A stretch of 12,081 nucleotides of DNA from Verrucomicrobiales bacterium (lineage in GTDB: Bacteria; Verrucomicrobiota; Verrucomicrobiia; Verrucomicrobiales; Verrucomicrobiaceae). Below the pieces are notes generated by a model. The model saw only the letters and a list, made by a program, of their open reading frames with translations. It searched no databases and was not told the DNA's origin. The stretch covers positions 2,180 through 14,260 of the forward strand of contig DNXB01000546.1 in NCBI GenBank assembly GCA_003506995.1, written 5' to 3'. How positions within the stretch are numbered: the stretch's first letter is position 1; each line of letters begins with the position of its first letter. Of the stretch, positions 6,448 through 12,081 are shown one piece after another. Position numbers and translations under genes: made by a program.

Positions 6448-8013
6448 TCACTTCACCACCACACCCGCCTCGCCCACTTCCCAACCCAGCCCAGCGGCAC
6501 GAATCGCCACGGCGGTGGCGTTGTCCGGCCATTCAGCGCTGAGCTGGTCTTTGAAGTAGGTCTCCCAGGTGATCCATTTGCCGTTGATCTGAGCCTGCAT
6601 CACCCACCAACGGGTTTGCGACATCCAGCGGGTGTCGCTGTGCTGCCAGGCCACGGTCAGCTTGCCTCCTGGAACGATTTTGCCCACCGCCGGTGCCGGC
6701 AAATTGGACTGGCTGAGCCACGGTGACGCGGGCGGGATCGCATGCGTGATGTAGGCCCGCTCTTTCGTGTAGGTCCCGATCTTGCCGAGATCCTTGTGCA
6801 GCGAGTCGAAGTTCCAGTGGAAGTGCCCCGGCGTCATTTTCAGGCCGCGTTCGCGCAAAACACTCATCTGGCGCAGGATCTCGCCCGCGTTGCGGTCATC
6901 GCCGATTTTGGAGGTGTACATGCCCGGCCAGATGTGACGGCCCTGAGTGTTCTGCTCCAGCCACCAGTCGTAGTAGGTGATGAAGCCCAGCTTCGGCCGG
7001 TCAATCGTCCAGTAGAGCTGCGGCGTGAAGTAATCTACCCAGCCCTGTTGCAGCCACTTCTTCGAGTCCGCGCCGAGATCCTCGTACGGATCAAGTCCGC
7101 CGCCCGTGCCCTCGGGATGATTCGGCCGCCACAGGCCAAACGGGCTGATGCCGAACTTCACATGCCGTTTGATCGCCTTGATGCCCTCGTAGGTGGCCTG
7201 CACAGTCTGATCCACGTTTTGCCGACGCCACGCGGTGAGCTCCAGCGTGCCACCGTTGGCTTTGTAGCGCGCATAAGTCTCGCTGTCGGGAAACTCGATC
7301 TTTTTCTTCGCCGAGTCGGTGATTGGATACGGGTAGAAGTAATCGTCGATGTGAATGCCATCCACGTCGTAACGGCGTGTGACATCCAGCATCACCGCAA
7401 TTGCCTGTGCCCGCACTTCCGGCACACCGGGGTCCATCCACCAGTCGATGCTGTATTTCATCGTCCACTCCGGGTGCGCACGACGCATGTGCGTGGCACT
7501 CGGCGCATGTTTTTCACCCGCCAGCGCCCGGTAAGGATTGAACCACGCATGCAGCTCCATCCCGCGCTTGTGAGCCTCCGACACCGCAAACTCCAGCGGG
7601 TCCCAGCCGGGCGATTTGCCCATCTCCCCGGTCAAAAACGGCGACCACGGCTCAATCGCCGAGGCATACATCGCATCGCCCGCCGGGCGGACTTGGAAGA
7701 TGAGCGCGTTCAGGCCCACGTTCGCCGCCGATTCGATCAGCGTGAGCAACTGCTGCTTCTGCTTCGCCACCGGCAATCCAGGCTCGCTCGGCCAGTTGAT
7801 GTTCCGCACCGTCGCGATCCACGAGCCGCGCAGTTCCCGCGCCGGCGGCGGCACGCTCGTTTGTGCGTACAGCGTGACGACGAACAGCCAGGAGATCGAA
7901 AGCAGGAGAGTCCGTTTGTATCGGGGCCATACCTGGCCCCTCTGGACCACAGACGGGGCAGGAATGCCCCGATGACTCGGGCTTCGCCTTTGGCTGGGAA
8001 AATTCAGTCGCAT
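6448..8013 (-). CDS. secreted GHL10 (DUF187/YngK-type) glycoside hydrolase
   Basis: The 521-residue protein belongs to the glycosyl-hydrolase-like 10 family, with a TIM-barrel. It begins with the family hallmark ELRGSWIATVRNINWPS (about 60-76). Other barrel motifs are LNALIFQVRPAGDAMY, GMELHAWFNPYRA, YDVDGIHIDDYFYPYP with the acidic pair at about 223-224, FGISPFG and YFTPQLYW. A C-terminal beta domain follows. Relatives act on cell-wall or other extracellular glycans; the substrate here is unknown. ATG 8013 is chosen because an ORF start at 8091 would overlap the divergent lipoprotein gene. From 8013 the signal peptide core (TLLLSISWLFVVTLYA, about 35-50) is preceded by an unusually long n-region. 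Residues 14-32 of this are encoded by the twin-hairpin repeat. A GTG within the repeat (giving VVQRGQVWPRYKRTLLL) would give a more normal signal peptide. Confidence 0.85.
   Translation of the reverse strand: MRLNFPSQRRSPSHRGIPAPSVVQRGQVWPRYKRTLLLSISWLFVVTLYAQTSVPPPARELRGSWIATVRNINWPSEPGLPVAKQKQQLLTLIESAANVGLNALIFQVRPAGDAMYASAIEPWSPFLTGEMGKSPGWDPLEFAVSEAHKRGMELHAWFNPYRALAGEKHAPSATHMRRAHPEWTMKYSIDWWMDPGVPEVRAQAIAVMLDVTRRYDVDGIHIDDYFYPYPITDSAKKKIEFPDSETYARYKANGGTLELTAWRRQNVDQTVQATYEGIKAIKRHVKFGISPFGLWRPNHPEGTGGGLDPYEDLGADSKKWLQQGWVDYFTPQLYWTIDRPKLGFITYYDWWLEQNTQGRHIWPGMYTSKIGDDRNAGEILRQMSVLRERGLKMTPGHFHWNFDSLHKDLGKIGTYTKERAYITHAIPPASPWLSQSNLPAPAVGKIVPGGKLTVAWQHSDTRWMSQTRWWVMQAQINGKWITWETYFKDQLSAEWPDNATAVAIRAAGLGWEVGEAGVVVK
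7920..7973. repeat. 54-bp twin-hairpin, REP-like element
   Basis: Two perfect hairpins lie back to back. One is GGGGCCA (7923-7929) / TGGCCCC (7934-7940) with loop TACC. The other is GGGGCA (7955-7960) / TGCCCC (7965-7970) with loop GGAA. The ends also form an outer inverted repeat, ATCGGGGC (7920-7927) and GCCCCGAT (7966-7973). The organisation is that of REP/BIME-type elements. It overlaps the start region of the GHL10 gene and is read in frame. Confidence 0.7.
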
Positions 8014-8076
8014 GTCCCGCAAGAAAACGCGGCGTGCGCGATGTGTCGCTGAAATTTTCCATCCCACGTCGTATTC

Positions 8077-9087
8077 ATGCGCTTCATGCACCTACGCTCA
8101 CTCTCCAGCCTCGCCGCCATTCTCGTTTTGGCCTCCTGCTCGTCCCTGCGCTCGCCCATCGTGCCCGGCGCGGTGCCAAAAGATCACGGGCGTATCGGCG
8201 CGGGTGAAGGACCGGCCTGGAAAGACGGCTCGCTCTACTTCACCGACGGCAATCACATCAACCGCATGGGCCCCGACGGCAAAACGACCGTCTTCCGTCA
8301 CAACGCCTCCAACGGCCTGCTGTTCGACCGCGAAGGCCGCCTCGTCGCCTGCGAGTCCGGTTTGCGCCGAGTCACGCGTACGGAGAAAGGCGGCAGCATC
8401 ACTGTGTTAGCGGACCGCTTTCGTGGGAAACGCTTCAACACACCCAACGATCTCTGCATGGACTCCAAGGGCCGCATTTACTTCACCGATCCGCGCTATG
8501 GTTCGCGGGAGGGAATGGAGATTTATTCGCCGCCGGGCATCAAGACCAGCTTTGTCTCCAAACCCATCGAAGGCGTCTATCGCATCAATCGGCAGGCCAA
8601 ATTGCCGGATGAGCTTTGCGCTTTCGCGTATGACACCCCAAATGTCACCCGCATCCTCTGCGACGGCGCGGAACGCCCCAACGGCATCCTCATCACACCG
8701 GACGACCGCTTTCTCTACATCGCCGACAACAATAACAACACCCACGGCGGCTCACGGAAGCTCCTGCGCTACACGCTCGACGAAAATGGCGATGTGAAGT
8801 CCGGCACGCGAAAGGTCATCTTCGACTGGAAGGACGGTCGCGGACCTGACGGCATGAAAATGGACGCCGCAGGCCGCATCTACGTCGCCGCAGGCACGAA
8901 CAAAGCCACGGAATATGAAACGAACCACTTCAAGGCCGGCTGCTACATCCTGTCACCCTCCGGCCGCCTCATCGACTTCATCCCCACCGCGCCCGACGAG
9001 TGCTGCAACTGCGCCTTCGGCGGCAAGGACGGCAAAACCCTCTTCATCACCTCCGGTGGTTATCTCTGGAGCGTGCCGCTGAAATGA
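8077..9087 (+). CDS. lipoprotein SMP-30/gluconolactonase/LRE family protein
   Basis: The 336-residue protein has a lipoprotein signal peptide with lipobox LASC (Cys21), so it should be membrane-anchored outside the cytoplasm. The remainder is a six-bladed SMP-30 propeller. All expected metal and catalytic ligands are visible: Glu44 in GEGPAW, Asn124 in TPNDL, Asn202 in RPNGI and Asp258 in GPDGMKMD. The blade motif G-R-I-Y-F-T-D/V-A recurs. The family hydrolyses sugar lactones (gluconolactonase) or related esters; the exact lactone is unknown. A roughly 13-residue insertion sits before the RPNGI strand (around 173-190), and a CCNC cluster occurs near the C-terminus. ATG 8077 is used; ATG 8086 gives the same lipobox. 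The stop overlaps the next gene's ATG, so both are one transcription unit, divergent from the GHL10 gene across about 63 bp. Confidence 0.85.
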   Translation: MRFMHLRSLSSLAAILVLASCSSLRSPIVPGAVPKDHGRIGAGEGPAWKDGSLYFTDGNHINRMGPDGKTTVFRHNASNGLLFDREGRLVACESGLRRVTRTEKGGSITVLADRFRGKRFNTPNDLCMDSKGRIYFTDPRYGSREGMEIYSPPGIKTSFVSKPIEGVYRINRQAKLPDELCAFAYDTPNVTRILCDGAERPNGILITPDDRFLYIADNNNNTHGGSRKLLRYTLDENGDVKSGTRKVIFDWKDGRGPDGMKMDAAGRIYVAAGTNKATEYETNHFKAGCYILSPSGRLIDFIPTAPDECCNCAFGGKDGKTLFITSGGYLWSVPLK

Positions 9088-9926
9088 AATCCGTTATCCT
9101 CACTCTGTTCCTGCCCACGCTGCTCCCCGCCGCCGAGCTGCCCGACATCCGCAGCGTGCCTGCGGATCTCCAAGTTCCGGCTCTCAGCGAAGATTCACCG
9201 AGTCCCGGAAAACGCGTCCGCCACGGACTTAGCGTGCTCTATCTGCCCACGGACTGGAAAGCGGACGTGAAATGGCCTGTGATTGTCGAATTCGCCGGAA
9301 ACGGCGGCTACACGAACAAATATGGCGATGTGAGCACCGGCTTGCCCGAAGGCAGCAACCTTGGCTACGGCCTCTCCGCCGGTCGCGGCTTCATCTGGCT
9401 CTGCGTGCCGTATCTGAACGCGAAAGGCGATCAAATCGCCATCAAGTGGTGGGGCGATGCCCCAGCGTATGATCCACAACCGACGCTCAAAAATCTGCGT
9501 GAGACGGTGAAAAGTGTCTGTCGCGATTTCAGCGGCGATGAATCGAAAGTCGTGCTCTGCGGATTCTCACGCGGAGCCATCGCCTGCAACTTCCTCGGCC
9601 TTCACGACGACGAAACCGCGAAGCTGTGGTGTGGCTTCCTCGCTTACAGCCACTACGACGGCGTGAAAAAGTGGCCGTATCCCGGCTCAGACCGCGAATC
9701 AGCGCTCATTCGGCTCAAACGGCTCGGCAATCGCCCGCAGTTCATTTGTGGCGAAGGTGCTAACGCCCAAGAAACCGAAGCCTACCTCCGCCCGCTACTG
9801 CCGAACGCCGATCTGACCTTCATGAGCACCGGCTTCCGCAATCACAACGATGCGTGGACGCTGCGCCCAAGTCCTGCTCGCGACAAAGTCCGCGAGTGGC
9901 TAAAACGGATCACTTCTTCGCCTTGA
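9084..9926 (+). CDS. secreted alpha/beta hydrolase (esterase-like)
   Basis: The 280-residue protein has a signal peptide (MKSVILTLFLPTLLPA, then AE) and an alpha/beta hydrolase fold. The nucleophile elbow is GFSRG with Ser162. The likely catalytic His is His254 in RNHNDAW near the C-terminus, and the acid probably lies in the 185-230 region or is Asp256. The oxyanion strand VIVEFAGNGGY (67-77) is typical. The start ATG overlaps the stop of the SMP-30 gene as ATGA, indicating translational coupling and a shared substrate pathway, for instance sugar esters and lactones (inferred). A longer frame open from 9000 lies inside the upstream gene and is not used because ATG 9084 precedes the signal peptide directly. 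The 3' end overlaps the convergent coaC gene by 17 bp. Confidence 0.8.
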   Translation: MKSVILTLFLPTLLPAAELPDIRSVPADLQVPALSEDSPSPGKRVRHGLSVLYLPTDWKADVKWPVIVEFAGNGGYTNKYGDVSTGLPEGSNLGYGLSAGRGFIWLCVPYLNAKGDQIAIKWWGDAPAYDPQPTLKNLRETVKSVCRDFSGDESKVVLCGFSRGAIACNFLGLHDDETAKLWCGFLAYSHYDGVKKWPYPGSDRESALIRLKRLGNRPQFICGEGANAQETEAYLRPLLPNADLTFMSTGFRNHNDAWTLRPSPARDKVREWLKRITSSP

Positions 9927-10452
9927 GCACCGCTTCGATGGCCTGGAGGATCGTTTCGACCTCCGCCAGTCGTCCCACGCCTTCGTAACCGCAGGCGAGC
10001 ATGCCTTCAGCAGGTTCAACGAACTGAGCACCAAAGCCGCGTAAGGTTTCGACATTCTTCACCGTGGCCGGATGCTGCCACATCTTGCCGTTCATGGCCG
10101 GGGCGATCAAAATCGGGGCGCGGGTGGCGAGCGCGATGGCCGTGAGGGCGTCGTTGGCGAAGCCGTGGGCCATGGAGGCGAGAATGTTCGCCGTGGCAGG
10201 GGCGATGAGCAGCAGATCGGCCTCGTCGGCGAGCTGGATGTGGCCGGGCTGCCAGCCTTCCTTTTCGGCGAAAAGGTCCGTGATGATGGGATTCTTGCTC
10301 AGTGTGCTCAAAGTCAGCGGCGTGACGAATTCGAGCGCGGATTTCGTCAGCACACACGTCACGCGATGGCCGGCCTTGGTGAGCTGGCTGGCGAGGTCCG
10401 CCGCCTTGTAGGCCGCGATGGAGCCGGTGACGCCGAGGATGATGCGGGACAT
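9910..10452 (-). CDS. coaC: phosphopantothenoylcysteine decarboxylase (stand-alone CoaC flavoprotein)
   Basis: The 180-residue flavoprotein would decarboxylate 4'-phospho-N-pantothenoylcysteine to 4'-phosphopantetheine in CoA synthesis. The motifs are in the family order. ILGVTGSIAAYKA is the FMN-binding start. GHIQLADEADLLLIAPATAN contains the catalytic His. PAMNGKMW is the PxMNxxMW substrate motif. GMLACGYEGVGRL contains the lid cysteine. Most bacteria fuse this domain to CoaB; here the protein stops after the flavoprotein domain, so the synthetase must be encoded elsewhere. ATG 10452 places the family N-terminus at residue 2; a GTG at 10488 would add a proline-rich 12-residue tail. TATCCT ends six bases before ATG 10452 and no Shine-Dalgarno sequence is seen, so a leaderless transcript is possible. 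A related flavoprotein decarboxylase (UbiX, EpiD) is less likely given the PxMNxxMW motif. Confidence 0.85.
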   Translation of the reverse strand: MSRIILGVTGSIAAYKAADLASQLTKAGHRVTCVLTKSALEFVTPLTLSTLSKNPIITDLFAEKEGWQPGHIQLADEADLLLIAPATANILASMAHGFANDALTAIALATRAPILIAPAMNGKMWQHPATVKNVETLRGFGAQFVEPAEGMLACGYEGVGRLAEVETILQAIEAVLKAKK

Positions 10453-10507
10453 GGGCGGAGGATAGGCGGGCATTGCGGGAAGCGCCACCTTCGGTTACAA
10501 GTCCGCC

Positions 10508-10747
10508 GTGAGTGAACCTGTCCAGCCCCCGATGCCGCCCGCCGCCCTGATGGAGGAATGGGATGATCCGGCCATGGCGGAGTTCAAGCGCCAGGAGGCG
10601 GAGGACCGCGCGGCCTTCGGCTGCTCCGAGGAGGCGCGTGAGTGGTGGGAACAGGTGAAAAAATCTCCCGCTCTTGGCTTTGAAATCAAACTGGCGCCGA
10701 AGTTCCGAGACAGCCGGGGCTTCAAGCTGGTCCGACTTCCCTGGTAA
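10508..10747 (+). CDS. small acidic protein (79 aa), partner of the following gene
   Basis: I do not recognise a family. The product starts at GTG 10508, has a Pro-rich N-terminus (to about residue 13), and then a strongly charged helical stretch with EEWDDPAMAEFKRQEAEDRA. After this comes AREWWEQVKKSP and a basic beta-like end (FEIKLAPKFRDSRGFKLVRL). No signal peptide or metal motif is present. Its stop lies three bases before the ATG of the nucleotidyltransferase-like gene, so the two are co-transcribed. This size and position fit an antitoxin or small regulatory partner, which is inference. TACAAG (10496-10501) preceded at 17 bp by TTGCGG may be a weak promoter, which again puts the transcript start near the start codon. 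ATG 10532 is an alternative start. Confidence 0.65.
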   Translation: MSEPVQPPMPPAALMEEWDDPAMAEFKRQEAEDRAAFGCSEEAREWWEQVKKSPALGFEIKLAPKFRDSRGFKLVRLPW

Positions 10748-10750
10748 ATC

Positions 10751-11473
10751 ATGCAGCCAACATCCGAGAAGCCTTTCTGCCTGGATGATTTTGATCCCTT
10801 CTTACGACGTTTGGGTGAGGATGAGCTGCCGTGCGCGTTGATAGGCGGTATCGCCGTTTCCGCCTGGGCGGAATTGTTTCTCGATGAAGTGGAAAAAGGA
10901 GAGTTTGACCTGCCTATTTTCAGCAAGGACATCCACTTGCGTGGTGACAAGCCGAGCTGCATGGCTCTGGCAGGGCATTTGCAGGCCGATGGAGCGGAGA
11001 TGCTTGGCATAGCGACGGCGACTCGGAAAAATGCGCCGCACATGGGGCGGGTGTTTGCCGTGCAGCTCTTCTGGCGCGGCCAGAGAACGAGCGTGGAGGT
11101 GCTTGAAAGGCTGCCCGGACTTGACACCGGCATCGATGATCCACCGTGTGGGACCGCTCTGGCGACGAGCCGTGGCGTCTCCCTGCTGGACCCGTGCTCG
11201 CTCTTCATCTGCAAGCTGCATGCGGCGAACACGCGGCCCGGGGATGCCGCGAACAACGATATGAAGCATCTGCGCATCCTGGCGCGGGTGATCCCGCGCT
11301 TTTTGGAGAAGGTCCGGCTCACGGCGCTGCCGGAATATGACGCGCACACCGATGCGGAGCGTCTGCTGCGGCAAATCGAGGACAGCCAGGCCGGGAGGCA
11401 CTCGTTTCGCGTGCCATTGCCGGAGCAGGAGCTGACGGAATTACGCGAAAGGCTGCGCACACACCTGCGATGA
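10751..11473 (+). CDS. divergent nucleotidyltransferase-fold protein
   Basis: The 240-residue protein shows the layout of minimal nucleotidyltransferases. LPCALIGGIAVSAWA has the GG at 32-33, and FSKDIHLRG (57-65) stands where T-x-D-x-D is normal. RTSVEVLERL follows with Glu116 at the third acidic position. Last is VSLLDPCSLFICKLHAAN ... NNDMKHLRIL (144-177), matching the K-L-x-A ... D-x-x-D-L pattern of AbiEii/DUF6036-like proteins. The second metal ligand is His62 instead of Asp, so activity may be lost or altered. The C-terminal 60 residues are helical. It follows the 79-residue protein by three bases and precedes nrdR by 57 bases. Assignment to the superfamily is by motif only; a specific family was not recognised. 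Confidence 0.65.
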   Translation: MQPTSEKPFCLDDFDPFLRRLGEDELPCALIGGIAVSAWAELFLDEVEKGEFDLPIFSKDIHLRGDKPSCMALAGHLQADGAEMLGIATATRKNAPHMGRVFAVQLFWRGQRTSVEVLERLPGLDTGIDDPPCGTALATSRGVSLLDPCSLFICKLHAANTRPGDAANNDMKHLRILARVIPRFLEKVRLTALPEYDAHTDAERLLRQIEDSQAGRHSFRVPLPEQELTELRERLRTHLR

Positions 11474-11530
11474 AGCTGCTTGCCTTCGGGCCTGCGTGCC
11501 CGCACATTCCGCGCCCCAACCCCCGACAGA

Positions 11531-12019
11531 ATGCGCTGCCCCAAATGCGGAAGCTCCCAGGATAAAGTGATCGACTCACGCGAGGCGCGGGAAGGCCATG
11601 CCATCCGCCGCCGCCGCGAGTGCATGAAGTGTGACTTCCGCTTCACGACCTATGAGATCGTCGAGCGCGAGGAACTGCGCGTGGTGAAACGCAACGGCGC
11701 CCGCGAGAGCTTCAACCGCGACAAGCTGCTGGGCGGCGTGCGCAAGTCCTGTGAAAAGCGCCCTGTCAAAATGGAGCAGCTCGAACAGCTCGTCGATGAC
11801 ATCGCCAACGAGCTTGAAGAAGAAGGCTACCGCGAAATTCCATCGACCGTGATCGGCGCGAAGGTGATGCGCCGCCTGGAGGCCATCGATCATGTGGCCT
11901 ACGTCCGCTACGCCTCGGTGTACCGCCAGTTTGAGGACGTGGGCGAGTTCATCGACGAAATCAAGAGCCTCGGCGAACGCCGTCCGCGCGACGGGCGGCA
12001 GCCCGAGCTGTTCAGATAG
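11531..12019 (+). CDS. nrdR: transcriptional repressor NrdR
   Basis: The 162-residue regulator represses ribonucleotide reductase genes in response to ATP/dATP. The N-terminal zinc ribbon has MRCPKCGS and ECMKCDFRFTTYE (Cys3, Cys6, Cys31, Cys34), followed by the ATP-cone domain from about residue 49 (VVKRNGARESFNRDKLLGGV) to 139 (VAYVRYASVYRQFEDVGEF). Length and order are those of the family. ATG 11531 gives the invariant MRCPxC start; the frame is open further upstream but without homology. No ribosome binding site is clear, so it may be translated from the transcript of the upstream pair. No ribonucleotide reductase gene or NrdR-box pair is seen in the window. Confidence 0.95.
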   Translation: MRCPKCGSSQDKVIDSREAREGHAIRRRRECMKCDFRFTTYEIVEREELRVVKRNGARESFNRDKLLGGVRKSCEKRPVKMEQLEQLVDDIANELEEEGYREIPSTVIGAKVMRRLEAIDHVAYVRYASVYRQFEDVGEFIDEIKSLGERRPRDGRQPELFR

Positions 12020-12081
12020 CGCCAAGAGCATAGGGCGAAGGGCAAAGAGACGCCTTAGCCGTAACGATGCAGTAGGAAGAA

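Noticed and set aside
6742..8052. Long + strand frame (436 codons) opposite the GHL10 gene
   Set aside because: Arg/His-rich composition with no domain; it is the antisense shadow of a gene with clear glycoside hydrolase motifs.
8014..8091. Upstream extension of the GHL10 start to 8091
   Set aside because: It would overlap the divergent lipoprotein start and add residues without family resemblance.
10495..11646. Long - strand frame (383 codons) across the 79-residue, nucleotidyltransferase and nrdR genes
   Set aside because: Ser/Arg-rich, low complexity, and opposite three better supported genes including nrdR.
12020..12081. Tail after nrdR
   Set aside because: Short, purine-rich, with no clear hairpin, start codon context or repeat; nothing can be supported.

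Overview
The window looks like chromosomal DNA from a high-GC, Gram-negative heterotroph. The mix of genes (secreted SBBP propeller, secreted 3D-domain protein, GHL10-type glycoside hydrolase, lipoprotein SMP-30 lactonase, few Shine-Dalgarno sequences, a GC-rich twin-hairpin repeat) is most like Verrucomicrobiota (Prosthecobacter/Verrucomicrobium type). That assignment is inference from gene content; there is no rRNA or other marker. No tRNA, rRNA, CRISPR array, insertion sequence or phage gene was seen.

Layout. 1-75: imperfect palindromic repeat. 139-1491 (+): secreted seven-repeat beta-propeller protein. 1656-2156 (+): secreted 3D-domain protein, closed by a strong intrinsic terminator at 2187-2224. 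2293-2751 (+): orphan SUKH (SMI1/KNR4) protein. 2812-2997 (-): 61-residue unknown protein with a clear ribosome binding site. 3106-4677 (+): acyl-CoA synthetase. 4720-6334 (-): two-gene cassette of a minimal nucleotidyltransferase and a winged-helix protein, with 26 bp of ORF overlap. It is driven by a promoter whose spacer is filled by a 21-bp palindrome, and it is bracketed by a near-identical 17-bp direct repeat that copies the 3' end of the synthetase gene. 6448-8013 (-): secreted GHL10 glycoside hydrolase whose N-terminus reads through a twin-hairpin repeat. 8077-9926 (+): lipoprotein SMP-30/gluconolactonase and a secreted alpha/beta hydrolase, overlapping by ATGA. 9910-10452 (-): stand-alone CoaC flavoprotein. 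10508-11473 (+): 79-residue unknown protein and a second, divergent nucleotidyltransferase-like protein. 11531-12019 (+): NrdR.

How it fits together. Housekeeping genes (coaC, nrdR, acyl-CoA synthetase) and secreted carbohydrate or envelope enzymes form the background. Between them sit two independent pairs of a nucleotidyltransferase-fold protein and a partner, about 4.4 kb apart. The pairing and the autoregulatory-looking promoter resemble type IV toxin-antitoxin or abortive-infection modules such as AbiE, but the partners are not recognisable members of those families. The first cassette, with its operator-promoter and flanking direct repeats, is the best candidate for something undescribed.
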